64,000 bases of DNA from Poseidonibacter lekithochrous. Its GTDB lineage: Bacteria > Campylobacterota > Campylobacteria > Campylobacterales > Arcobacteraceae. The stretch is from assembly GCF_018861145.1 (NCBI RefSeq), contig NZ_JAHKQT010000044.1:1-64000 (forward strand), read 5' to 3'. Below the pieces are notes generated by a model that was not told the DNA's origin, made no database searches, and worked only from the letters and a program-made list of their open reading frames with translations. Position numbers and translations under genes: made by a program. Positions 1 through 7,750 of the stretch are shown here, one piece after another. The first letter of the stretch is position 1. The number at the start of each line of letters is the position of its first letter.

Positions 1-990
1 ACAAGAGAAATGTTAGAAAATCTTTTTACTGAAGTTGAAAATGGAGCTGGTTGCGTTTGTACACATACTGGTATTGCTTCAGTTGCCCTACTTTTTGAAA
101 CTACATTACAAGCAAATTCTCATATTTTAGTTGAAGCTGATTGTTATGGTGGAACATTTAGATTACTTAAAATATTTGAAGAGAAATATAATGTTACTGT
201 TCATTTTGCAGATTTCTTAGATTTTGATAATCTTGAGAATATTTTAAAATCAAATCCTATTGATTTAGTTTTATGTGAAAGTCCTACAAATCCTGGCTTA
301 AAAATTATTGATCTTAAAAGAGTTGCTGCATTAGCAAAACAAAATAATGCCTTATTTGCAGTTGACAATTCACTTGCTACATTTATATCTCAACAGCCTT
401 TAAATCTTGGTGCTGATTTTTCACTATTTTCAACTACTAAATATATCTCAGGTCATGGAGCAGTAGTTGCTGGTGCAATAGTTGCAAAGACGGAAGAGTT
501 ATCAGAGCAAATACATTATTATGCAAATGCAGGTGGAAGATCTCAAAATCCTATGGATGTATATTTAATCACATTAGGAATTCCAACATTAAAGGTGAGA
601 ATGGTTGAACATGAAAAGAACTCAATTTTAATTGCACAGTATTTAGAAGATCAAGACTATATAGAAAAAGTTACACATCCAAGTTTGAAATCACATCCTC
701 AATATGATTTAGCAAATGAGCAAATGAAATATATTCCAGGTCTATTTTGTGTTGACTTTGCTAGTATTGAGTTAGCTGAGCAGTTTATTGAAAATACAAA
801 AATATTTGGAGAAAAATGTTCTTTTGGTAGTCCAGATTCTAGAGTAGAAATACCTGCAAAAATTTCTCATGCAACATTTTCTAAAGAAGAATTAGCAGCA
901 ATTGGAATAAGTGACAGTACAGTTAGATTTTCAATTGGTTTAGAAAATGTAGAAGACTTAATCAAAGATATTGAACAAGCCGTAAAATAG
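1..990 (+). CDS. Trans-sulfuration PLP enzyme (cystathionine gamma-synthase/lyase family), 5' partial
   Basis: Cys/Met-metabolism PLP-dependent enzyme of the MetB/MetC/MetY fold, acting in the cytosol on homoserine or cysteine thioethers. The reading frame is open to the left edge (codons T-R-E precede the first ATG at position 10 and match the family motif 'NPTR'), so the true start lies outside the window and about 60-70 residues are missing. Visible motifs, numbered from the ATG at 10: 'DCYGGT' (44-49, the Tyr that stacks on PLP), 'ESPTNP' (90-95), 'VDNSLAT' (118-124, Asp pairing with the pyridine nitrogen) and 'FSTTKYISGH' (140-149, Lys144 as Schiff-base lysine). It lies 23 bp upstream of a second enzyme of the same fold, suggesting an operon for methionine or cystathionine synthesis. 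Synthase, lyase and sulfhydrylase cannot be told apart by eye. Confidence 0.85.
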   Translation, partial: TREMLENLFTEVENGAGCVCTHTGIASVALLFETTLQANSHILVEADCYGGTFRLLKIFEEKYNVTVHFADFLDFDNLENILKSNPIDLVLCESPTNPGLKIIDLKRVAALAKQNNALFAVDNSLATFISQQPLNLGADFSLFSTTKYISGHGAVVAGAIVAKTEELSEQIHYYANAGGRSQNPMDVYLITLGIPTLKVRMVEHEKNSILIAQYLEDQDYIEKVTHPSLKSHPQYDLANEQMKYIPGLFCVDFASIELAEQFIENTKIFGEKCSFGSPDSRVEIPAKISHATFSKEELAAIGISDSTVRFSIGLENVEDLIKDIEQAVK

Positions 991-1013
991 ATTAAAGAAA
1001 GAATAAAAAGTAT

Positions 1014-2507
1014 ATGAATAAAGAGTTTTTTCAAGCAATAAAATGCGGTGAAACATTACCTATAAATAATGTCCATGCAGTATCAGTATCAATGCCTTTA
1101 ATTCAAGATGTAATAGATTATGAAGAGCAAACACCAGAAATCTTAGAAAAGATAAAAAGTGGATATCCTAGGTTTATTCTTCATCCATATTTAAAGAAAC
1201 TTGGACTTTTTATAAAAGAAAAATATAAAGTTTCTGATGATTATGAAGTTGTAGTACTAAGTTCATCAAAAGCAGTTGATCTTATAAGTGATAAATATTT
1301 TATCCATAATAAAATTGAAATAGATGAACCTTTTGGAGTTATTTTAGTTCAAAAAGGAACGTGCCAACTTCAAAAAGTTTTAACTTATATTCAACATGTT
1401 GGTTGTAACTTATCTTCAAGATTAGCAGAAGAGTATTTATATAAAGAAAAACTTATTGATACTCTTCATAAAGAAGATGTAGAGGATAAAGATACATCAA
1501 AAGATATAATTATTCAAACTCTAGCAGACGCATATTCTCAGCCAAAAGAAAACATATGCTTAGCACCTTCAGGTATGAATGCAATTTATTCAATAATCAG
1601 AGGTTTAAACTCAATTCAAAGTCATAATGGAAGAGATATATTAGTTCAATTTGGTTGGTTGTATTTAGACACTATGAATATTGTAAATCATCACTATACT
1701 CAACAAAAAATATTTCCAGATATTACAAATTTAGATTTACTTGAAGAATATTTAAAAACAAATGGTTTAAAAGTAAGTGCTATAGTTACAGAAGTTCCAA
1801 CAAATCCACTTTTAACAAGTGTTGATATAAAAAGATTGAGAAAACTTTGTGATGAGTACAATATTCCTTTAGTAATAGATACAACATTTGCAACACCATA
1901 TAATCTCGATTTAAAAAATTATGCAGATATATTTGTAGAATCTCTTACAAAATTTGCTTGTGGAAATGCTGATGTTTTAATGGGTGCAATTATTTTAAAC
2001 AAAAAGCATAACTTATCTCATATGACAACAGAGTTTTTTAGGTACTGTGAGAGCGTGTATATAAAAGATATACAAAGATTAGCTTTACAAATAAAAGACT
2101 ATAGATCAAGAGTAAAAAAAATATCTTCAAATACAAAACAATTAGTTGAGTATTTAGAAAACTGCTCTTATATAGATGAAGTATTTTACTGTTTTGATAA
2201 AAACAATAAAGAAAACTACTCACAAACAATAATAGATGATAATTCATATACAGGTGTTGTTTCTGTTACTTTTAATAAACCTATAAAAGAAATTTATGAT
2301 AAATTAAATTTTGCAAAGGGGCCTAGTTTAGGTACGGAATTTACTTTACTTATGCCATATACTTATCTTGCTCATTATGATTTAATTCTTACAAAAAAAG
2401 GAAATGAGTTTTTAAAACAAATTTCCTTGCCAATTGATTTAGTTAGAATCTCCGTAGGAATAGAACCTATTGAAGAGATTATAAAAGAGTTTGAAAGAAT
2501 AAAGTAG
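1014..2507 (+). CDS. Divergent cystathionine gamma-synthase-like PLP enzyme with N-terminal extension
   Basis: Second trans-sulfuration family enzyme, 497 residues, about 110 longer than a bacterial MetB. Residues 1-175 form an extra N-terminal part including 'SGYPRFILHP' (49-58). The catalytic part follows with 'APSGMNAIYS' (184-193), 'VPTNPLL' (261-267), 'VIDTTFATP' (287-295) and 'SLTKFACGNAD' (310-320), giving Lys313 as probable PLP lysine and Asp289 as pyridine partner. The usual YGGT stacking motif is replaced by 'FGWLYLDT' (213-220). From memory this long form with an aromatic-G-x-x-Y-x-D-T motif resembles the fungal cystathionine gamma-synthase group rather than E. coli MetB. It follows the preceding enzyme by 23 bp and is probably cotranscribed. 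A catalytic role is inferred from the conserved Lys and Asp; substrate unknown. Confidence 0.75.
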   Translation: MNKEFFQAIKCGETLPINNVHAVSVSMPLIQDVIDYEEQTPEILEKIKSGYPRFILHPYLKKLGLFIKEKYKVSDDYEVVVLSSSKAVDLISDKYFIHNKIEIDEPFGVILVQKGTCQLQKVLTYIQHVGCNLSSRLAEEYLYKEKLIDTLHKEDVEDKDTSKDIIIQTLADAYSQPKENICLAPSGMNAIYSIIRGLNSIQSHNGRDILVQFGWLYLDTMNIVNHHYTQQKIFPDITNLDLLEEYLKTNGLKVSAIVTEVPTNPLLTSVDIKRLRKLCDEYNIPLVIDTTFATPYNLDLKNYADIFVESLTKFACGNADVLMGAIILNKKHNLSHMTTEFFRYCESVYIKDIQRLALQIKDYRSRVKKISSNTKQLVEYLENCSYIDEVFYCFDKNNKENYSQTIIDDNSYTGVVSVTFNKPIKEIYDKLNFAKGPSLGTEFTLLMPYTYLAHYDLILTKKGNEFLKQISLPIDLVRISVGIEPIEEIIKEFERIK

Positions 2508-2562
2508 TATTTATTTTAAATAGCTATTTGAGGGCTATAATAATAAAGTATACTTCTTCTAG

Positions 2563-2596
2563 AAAATATCTACATCTGTCATTTGGAGATATTTTT
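2563..2596 (+). terminator. Candidate AT-rich terminator after the PLP enzyme pair
   Basis: Stem AAAATATCT (2563-2571) pairs with AGATATTTT (2587-2595) around a 15-nt loop and runs into a T stretch. It lies 56 bp after the stop codon of the second PLP enzyme. The AT-only stem makes it weak. Confidence 0.35.
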
Positions 2597-2677
2597 AATG
2601 ACAAAAGACTTAATATTTAAATATTTAGCTTTTTTGCGAATTCCTTAAATACTTAAAGTTAAGAATAAAATTTCCTC

Positions 2678-2716
2678 ATGCAGAGTATAATTCTCCTTAA
2701 TATACTCTGCATTTTA
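2678..2716. terminator. Bidirectional terminator between convergent genes
   Basis: Perfect 12-bp stem ATGCAGAGTATA (2678-2689) with TATACTCTGCAT (2701-2712), loop 11 nt, followed by TTTT on the plus strand. It sits between the stop of the PLP enzyme operon (plus) and the stop of the cytochrome gene (minus) and can serve both. Confidence 0.7.
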
Positions 2717-2725
2717 AATTATAAA

Positions 2726-3322
2726 CTATTTTATATTTTTTATATACTCATAAATACCTTTCATCTCATAAGAAGAAAAACCAACTGCATAGGGTTTCAT
2801 TTCACTTGCATTTCCTAAATCATAAGAACCAATTTTATATCCTTTAAGAGAATCTAAAAAATCATCTAAACTCATGTTATTTAAAACAGCTGAATTACCT
2901 ACTTTTTTATTAGCCTTTATTCCATGACAAGAAGAACATTTAGATAGGTATGTTTTTTTACCAAGTGAGAAAGACTTCTCTTTTTCTATTTTTAAAGTCT
3001 TAGTTAAATCTTCAGTTTTCTTTTCTTCAATTTTCTTCTCAACAATAGATTCAATTGATTCTTTATTTGTAACATTTAAATTTTTATCATCTTTTTTAAA
3101 TATATATAAATAATCACCCTCTTTTATATTAAAGTTTTGTAAAGTCCAACCTTGTTTTAACATTTCATTTTGACTATTAACTCCTAAACATTTTCCTCCA
3201 TCTAATTTTACACTCTCTAAAGTAGAGATATCTGAATGATTTTTCTTAAAACATATAGTAACTTCAGAATAAGCAAAAGTACTTAAACTTGTAATTAATG
3301 CTATTTTTGTAATTATTTTCAT
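2726..3322 (-). CDS. Periplasmic monohaem cytochrome c
   Basis: Exported electron carrier of 198 residues. Signal peptide at 1-19 (basic start, hydrophobic core, cleavage after 'AYS'). A haem c site 'CSSCHG' lies at 129-134 with His133 as proximal ligand, and Met175 ('ASEMKPYA') or Met187 are possible distal ligands, as in class I cytochromes c. Between signal and haem domain is a non-haem region (20-80) with two Cys (24 and 45), possibly a disulfide, then a charged Glu/Lys-rich linker (about 90-118). So it is a two-part protein: an N-terminal domain I do not recognise joined to a C-terminal cytochrome c domain of about 80 residues. No oxidase or dehydrogenase gene is adjacent, so the redox partner is unknown. 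Confidence 0.85.
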   Translation of the reverse strand: MKIITKIALITSLSTFAYSEVTICFKKNHSDISTLESVKLDGGKCLGVNSQNEMLKQGWTLQNFNIKEGDYLYIFKKDDKNLNVTNKESIESIVEKKIEEKKTEDLTKTLKIEKEKSFSLGKKTYLSKCSSCHGIKANKKVGNSAVLNNMSLDDFLDSLKGYKIGSYDLGNASEMKPYAVGFSSYEMKGIYEYIKNIK

Positions 3323-3457
3323 TTTTTTCCTTCAAAATTAATTTTATAAAACTAGAATATCATAAAAAATTTCAAATTTTAATTTTATCAATTTAAAATT
3401 ATAAAATTAATGATTTTTAGGCATTTTTTGAAACAAAATAATAAAAAAACAGGTTTT

Positions 3458-3518
3458 TATAGCTTCAGTATAGCGGCTATATAGCCCCAGTATAGCGTCT
3501 TTGTAGCATGATTATAGC
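3458..3518 (+). repeat. Six-copy 11-bp-period TATAGC array upstream of porin gene
   Basis: The hexamer TATAGC starts at 3458, 3469, 3480, 3491 and 3513, with TGTAGC at 3502 filling the sixth slot: exactly 11 bp between all starts. The five intervening bases differ from unit to unit (TTCAG, GGCTA, CCCAG, GTCTT, ATGAT), so only the hexamer is kept. The array ends 136 bp before the porin ATG in a 331-bp gene-free gap (3323-3653). One helical turn between copies would place all hexamers on one DNA face, which fits a cooperative protein-binding array; this is inference. Confidence 0.8.
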
Positions 3519-3653
3519 ACTAAGTAAAGTTTAAAAAAAGCCAAGTACACTTTCTCAATGTTTCATTAATTTATAGTTATTTTTTTTAATGAATTTAAAT
3601 AAAATCACTCTTTATTAATTAACAAAATAAACCTATTAGACAAGGAATAGAAA

Positions 3654-4754
3654 ATGAAAAAATTAGTAAAAATGAGTTTAGTGGCTGCTGTAACATTAAC
3701 GGGATTAACATCTAATCTTAGTGCAAATACTTTAGCTGAAGTAGCAAATAATTTTGATGTATTTGGTTATGCTCAAGTAAGATATGATGATAGTGATGTT
3801 AATGGTGCTAAATATACACATAAAGAAGTATTAGGAGCTAGTGGTAAATTAACAGATGATATTAGTTACATGTTTGCAGGAGCTAACCTTGAAGTTGATG
3901 ATACTAGTGGTTCTGCACCATATTCAGGCGTGTTAATGGTATATAATTACTTTACTTATACAGGTATTCAGAATACTTCAATTTCTGCTGGTAAAGTTGG
4001 TGTTGATACGCCATTAACTGTTGTTTATGATCCAGCAACGGCTACTTCTGAAGCTAATGGTCTTACATTAACTAGTAAACTTGCTAATATTAATTTTACT
4101 GCCTCTTATTTTGCAAATACTAACTTTGATTATGGTGATACAGTTGGAATATTCCCAGGAACTGCAATTACTGGTGGAGAATCATATATTCAAGCAGGTC
4201 TTAATACAAAAATTGGTGAAGTATCTTTAGATGGGTTATATGCAACAATGGAAGATAAATATAAAACTTATACTCTGGGAGCATCAGCTGGTATTGATGC
4301 AGGAAGTGTAAAAATCACTCCTTCTGTTAGATATACAGCAAGTGATATTGATGGAGTAAATGTTGATCATGAATTATGGAAAGCTGGCGTTAAAGTACAA
4401 GCTGGAATTGTAGGTGCAGAAGTTGCTTATGGTCAAACTGGTGATGGGGGTTGGGTTACTTTTGATACTGATGCAAGTGCAAACTTAAAAGGTTGGAAAG
4501 TAGGATTATTAGGAAATGATGATTCAAAATTAATCAAAGCTGGATTAAATGTAGATGTAGTTCCTAAGTTAAATCTGTCTTTAACTTATGCTGATATGGA
4601 AAGAAAAACAACAGATGTAAATGAAATTTATGCAACAGCAACATATAAAATTACAAAAGGTCTTACAGCTTACGTAAGAATGGCACAAGTTGATGATGAT
4701 TTAAATACTGATAAAGAAACAGTAGGAAGAGCTAATATTCTTTGGTTATTCTAA
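3654..4754 (+). CDS. Campylobacter-type major outer membrane porin
   Basis: Beta-barrel porin of 366 residues in the outer membrane. It has a Sec signal peptide (1-24, cleavage after 'LSA'), an N-terminal segment 'VFGYAQVRYDD' typical of the first porin strand, alternating hydrophobic/polar strands rich in Gly, Thr, Tyr and Asp throughout, and a C-terminal phenylalanine ('ANILWLF') as Bam recognition signal. This pattern fits the Campylo_MOMP family, though it is shorter than the roughly 420 residues of C. jejuni PorA. A ribosome site AAGGA lies 8 bp upstream of the ATG. It is preceded by the 11-bp array and ends at a strong stem-loop, so it is probably a single-gene transcript with its own regulation. 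Confidence 0.85.
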   Translation: MKKLVKMSLVAAVTLTGLTSNLSANTLAEVANNFDVFGYAQVRYDDSDVNGAKYTHKEVLGASGKLTDDISYMFAGANLEVDDTSGSAPYSGVLMVYNYFTYTGIQNTSISAGKVGVDTPLTVVYDPATATSEANGLTLTSKLANINFTASYFANTNFDYGDTVGIFPGTAITGGESYIQAGLNTKIGEVSLDGLYATMEDKYKTYTLGASAGIDAGSVKITPSVRYTASDIDGVNVDHELWKAGVKVQAGIVGAEVAYGQTGDGGWVTFDTDASANLKGWKVGLLGNDDSKLIKAGLNVDVVPKLNLSLTYADMERKTTDVNEIYATATYKITKGLTAYVRMAQVDDDLNTDKETVGRANILWLF

Positions 4755-4780
4755 ACTAAATTAATATAAGCGCAAAATAG

Positions 4781-4812
4781 AAGCTCTGAATTAATAATTC
4801 AGAGCTTTGATT
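4781..4812. terminator. Strong bidirectional terminator, porin / metal operon
   Basis: Perfect 12-bp stem (4781-4792 with 4796-4807, AAGCTCTGAATT and its complement) with a 3-nt loop, followed by TGATTT on the plus strand. It lies 26 bp after the porin stop and 27 bp beyond the stop of the convergent NicO gene. Confidence 0.75.
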
Positions 4813-4834
4813 TAAATTTAGACTTTAAAATTAA

Positions 4835-6331
4835 TTAAAAACTAAAACTACTAGAATTCAATAAAAGTAATAAACCTAGAATAAACATAAAAATAGGTGC
4901 TAGTATTTCTAATATATTAGTAATTTTTCCTGATTTTTGAGATACTTTATGTAAAGAAACACCTAAGAATGAAGAAGCAAAAATCACTAAACCCATACCT
5001 AAACTAATAAAAATACTCGCTAAGAATACAGAAAAATAAGTCTCTAAAATAAATGCATAAACAAATAATATAACCGTTCCAGGACAAGGAATTAAGCCAG
5101 CAGTTAATACAAAAAATAAATTTTCATTTTTGCTCTTTTTATCTTGAATATGTATACTATTAGTATTCTTAAAAACATAATTTGGTTTTTGGCTAAATGT
5201 TGTAAATATTTGATTTTTATCATCTGGAATATTACAAGCGCAGCAAGCACATGATTTATTTTTTAATTTTCTATATAAAATATACATAGATAAAAGCATT
5301 ATTAATACCGCACTAGTCTTTGTAATATATGAAATTGAATCATCTAAAAAACTAGAAAAAATACCTTCTATAATAAAAATAGAAATACTCACTAATACTA
5401 AAGCACCAACTATATGAATAAATGCTGTTAAAAATGATATTAGAAAAGCTTGTGAATAAGTACTTTTTTTAGAAGAAAAATATGAAAATGCTAAAGCCTT
5501 ACCATGTCCAGGCCCTAAAGCATGTATCATTCCATAAACAAATGATGCAAATAATAAAAATACAATTGCATATTTATCTTCTCCTTTTTCAATTTCTAAT
5601 AAAGATTCTTTGATTTTTTGAACAAATTTATCAAGTGGTTTTACTTCACTTTTTCTATCTTCAACTTTAATAAGATTTTCTTCTTTAAAACTCTCAGTTA
5701 TAGAAATCTCTTTTTCTTCTATTGTCTCTTTCTCTTCAATTATCTCTTTTTCTTCTATTTGTGGAGCTTGTTTTAATCCTGGAGCATCAATTGTATATGA
5801 TATATTATCTTCAGAAAAAACTTTTTTTACCTTATAAGGAATAGTAAATGATTGTTTCATTTCATCTAAAAAAATAGAAAAATATTCTGATTCATCATAG
5901 ATTCTTATATAAAGTTCATTTTTATCAAAAATTTTGTAGTTTAAATTTGCTTTATATTCAAAAGATAAAATGCCTTTTTCAAAAAAGAGCTTGTGTTCCT
6001 TTACATCTAAATCTCTGCTTTCTTCTACGATTTTATTTGAATATGATATAAAAGTTAAATAATTTAGTGGTTTGATATACTTTAACAAGGAATCTTTAAT
6101 AGGTCCAAGTTCTTTTTTACTAAATGTTCCATCAAGATTAACATCATAAATTCGCATTAATTCATCACTAAATTCTTTAGAGAAAGTCCATTTAAATTTT
6201 GCATCTTTAATTAGTTGTTCATTAGCATTAATATCTATAGAAATATCAGTTCGAGGAGAATAAATTGAGCATAAAGAGCATCCAAAAAGGATACTCTTAA
6301 ATAGGAGGAATAATACTAAGAATCTTATCAT
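4835..6331 (-). CDS. DUF1007-NicO fusion: inner-membrane nickel/cobalt-type metal exporter
   Basis: 498-residue membrane protein combining two parts. Residues 1-190 form an exported domain resembling DUF1007, with a signal/anchor (1-17), Cys18/Cys21 and an EF-hand-like 'DVNLDGTFSKKE' (63-74). A Glu-rich linker (193-240) with repeated 'IEEKE' follows. Residues 255-495 are a NicO/UreH-type metal permease with signature 'HALGPGHGK' (270-278) and 'GLIPCPG' (412-418) and about six membrane helices; a cysteine cluster 'SCACCACN' (360-367) in the middle loop may bind metal. NicO proteins transport Ni or Co, but the fusion partner and the ZnuA-like neighbour, whose start overlaps by 4 nt (ATGA-type coupling), suggest another divalent metal such as zinc. 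Direction of transport is not decidable from sequence. Confidence 0.8.
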   Translation of the reverse strand: MIRFLVLFLLFKSILFGCSLCSIYSPRTDISIDINANEQLIKDAKFKWTFSKEFSDELMRIYDVNLDGTFSKKELGPIKDSLLKYIKPLNYLTFISYSNKIVEESRDLDVKEHKLFFEKGILSFEYKANLNYKIFDKNELYIRIYDESEYFSIFLDEMKQSFTIPYKVKKVFSEDNISYTIDAPGLKQAPQIEEKEIIEEKETIEEKEISITESFKEENLIKVEDRKSEVKPLDKFVQKIKESLLEIEKGEDKYAIVFLLFASFVYGMIHALGPGHGKALAFSYFSSKKSTYSQAFLISFLTAFIHIVGALVLVSISIFIIEGIFSSFLDDSISYITKTSAVLIMLLSMYILYRKLKNKSCACCACNIPDDKNQIFTTFSQKPNYVFKNTNSIHIQDKKSKNENLFFVLTAGLIPCPGTVILFVYAFILETYFSVFLASIFISLGMGLVIFASSFLGVSLHKVSQKSGKITNILEILAPIFMFILGLLLLLNSSSFSF

Positions 6332-7245
6332 TTATAAGTATCAGCTATTTTTTGCGCAGTTTGAATAAGATTTTCTTCCCAATTTTCGGATAAAGGATCT
6401 ATAACATGAACATAGCCATTTATACTTTTAGCTATAGTTTCCGCACTCCCTTTCGAAAATTGTGGAGATACAAATACTATTTTTATATTATGTTCTTTTG
6501 CATCTTTAATTAGTTCAACAAGCTCTTTTGGTTTTGGCTCTTTACCTTGCGATTCAATAGCAACTTGCTCTAGTGAATATCTTTTTGCAAAATATCCCCA
6601 TGATGGATGAAATACTAAAAATGCTTTATGTTCAAAAGGTTTTAAAATACTTTCTAGTTTCACATCTAATAAATCTAACTCTTTTATAAAATTTTCATAA
6701 TTTTTTTTATAAAAAGAAGCATTTGTATTATCAAGTTTTATAAGAGCATCATAAATATTTTTTGCCTGAACTTTTACAAGTATTGGGTCATTCCAAATAT
6801 GTGGATCTGAAGATTCATGTTCCTCATGTTCCTCATGTTCATGGTGTTCATCATGATCTGCATGCTCTTCATGATCATGATGCTCTTCATGTTTTTCTTC
6901 TTCATGGTGTGAGTGTTTTTCCATTTCAAGTTTTTCTATACTCTTTGATGTGTCTACAATTAACATATTTTTATTAGAATTTTGAAATCTTTTAAGCCAT
7001 GAATTTTCAAAAGGTACACCAATTGCAAAATAAATACTTGAATCAGCTAATTTCTTCATCTGTGATGTTTTTGGTTCATACGTGGCAGGTGAAAAACCTG
7101 GCTTTACAATTACATTCACATTTATCTTCTCACCTGCTATTTTTTCTACAAAATATTTTTGAGGTAAAATACTTACAGTTACATTTTTTACTTGTGCATT
7201 TAATGACGCTATCATTAAAAAAGTTGCTATTAATAATCTTTTCAT
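6328..7245 (-). CDS. ZnuA-like zinc/manganese-binding protein with His-rich loop
   Basis: Periplasmic metal-binding protein of the TroA/ZnuA cluster A-1 family, 305 residues. Signal peptide 1-17; an exceptionally His/Glu/Asp-rich loop at 111-143 (about 15 His); 'DPHIWNDP' (147-154) contributes His149, and 'FHPSWGYFAKRY' supplies another ligand His near 212. The first ligand His of the family ('PHxYEP') is replaced by Ala ('PATYEP', 53-58). Such His loops occur in zinc-type members. No ABC permease or ATPase gene is adjacent; instead the next gene is a NicO-type permease with which it overlaps by 4 nt. It is divergent from a Fur-family regulator and shares a control region with two candidate operators, so repression by metal is likely. 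Confidence 0.85.
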   Translation of the reverse strand: MKRLLIATFLMIASLNAQVKNVTVSILPQKYFVEKIAGEKINVNVIVKPGFSPATYEPKTSQMKKLADSSIYFAIGVPFENSWLKRFQNSNKNMLIVDTSKSIEKLEMEKHSHHEEEKHEEHHDHEEHADHDEHHEHEEHEEHESSDPHIWNDPILVKVQAKNIYDALIKLDNTNASFYKKNYENFIKELDLLDVKLESILKPFEHKAFLVFHPSWGYFAKRYSLEQVAIESQGKEPKPKELVELIKDAKEHNIKIVFVSPQFSKGSAETIAKSINGYVHVIDPLSENWEENLIQTAQKIADTYK

Positions 7246-7266
7246 TTATTTCCTTTTTTCAAATAC

Positions 7267-7280
7267 TGCAACCTAGTTGC
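7267..7280. promoter_or_regulatory. Candidate Fur-family operator, box 1
   Basis: TGCAACCTAGTTGC contains the inverted repeat GCAAC-CTA-GTTGC and lies 22 bp upstream of the znuA-like start codon, in the divergent region with the Fur-family gene. A second copy of the same design is 46 bp away. Confidence 0.55.
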
Positions 7281-7312
7281 GATTAGCGAATTTTAATGAA
7301 TTCTTTCTTTAA

Positions 7313-7326
7313 TGCAACTTAGTTGT
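7313..7326. promoter_or_regulatory. Candidate Fur-family operator, box 2
   Basis: TGCAACTTAGTTGT, 12 of 14 bases identical to box 1, with half sites GCAAC and GTTGT around TTA. It lies 24 bp upstream of the presumed -10 element (7350-7355) of the Fur-family gene, so binding there could control both divergent promoters. Confidence 0.55.
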
Positions 7327-7349
7327 AAATAAATTTAGAGAAAACTCGA

Positions 7350-7355
7350 TATAAT
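7350..7355 (+). promoter_or_regulatory. -10 element of Fur-family gene; suggests leaderless transcript
   Basis: TATAAT ends 6 bp before the ATG at 7362, and no Shine-Dalgarno sequence is present. If the first transcribed base follows the -10 by about 6-7 nt, the mRNA would begin at or next to the start codon. Confidence 0.45.
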
Positions 7356-7361
7356 TGCTTT

Positions 7362-7730
7362 ATGAATATAGAAAACATAGTAAATACAAAAAATATAAAA
7401 TTAACAAGTGCAAGAAAAACTATATTAGAAATATTAATATCTTCTAATAAACCCTTATCTTATGAGGATATAAAAAGTAAATTGTCGATGGATAAAGCAA
7501 CTTTTTATAGAAATATAACAAAATTTGAAGAAGAAAATGTTATAAATTCTTTTGAATCAAATGATAAAAAGAGATATTTTGAAATTCAAAAAACAAAGCA
7601 TTCTCATTTCATTTGTACTTCATGTTCAAAAATAGAATGTATCCATGAAAAGCTTGATTTAAAGCTTTCAAAATATCAAATTGACAATATCATCATTAAG
7701 GGTATTTGCCCTAAATGTTTAGACAAATAG
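7362..7730 (+). CDS. Fur-family metal-responsive repressor (Zur/PerR-like)
   Basis: 122-residue regulator: winged helix at 10-75 ('LTSARKTILEIL', recognition region 'MDKATFYRNITKFEEEN') and C-terminal dimerisation/metal domain with 'HSHFICTSC' (80-88) and 'CPKC' (116-119), the two CxxC pairs that hold structural zinc in Fur proteins. It is short compared with Fur (about 150), closer to Zur or PerR. Divergent orientation to the ZnuA-like/NicO operon and two matching inverted repeats between them make that operon the probable target. Which metal it senses is not shown by the sequence. It is followed at 20 bp by nhaA, so some read-through into nhaA is possible. Confidence 0.85.
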   Translation: MNIENIVNTKNIKLTSARKTILEILISSNKPLSYEDIKSKLSMDKATFYRNITKFEEENVINSFESNDKKRYFEIQKTKHSHFICTSCSKIECIHEKLDLKLSKYQIDNIIIKGICPKCLDK

Positions 7731-7750
7731 AAAATTAAAAGGAAATAAAC

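Noticed and set aside
5700-5770. Repeated TTCTTCTATT/TCTCTTTTTC bases suggesting a microsatellite
   Set aside because: They encode the Glu/Lys linker of the NicO fusion protein in frame; ordinary low-complexity coding.
6762-7286. Plus-strand frames rich in His and Leu opposite the ZnuA-like gene
   Set aside because: They are the mirror of the His-rich loop and signal peptide of the real minus-strand gene; no ribosome sites.
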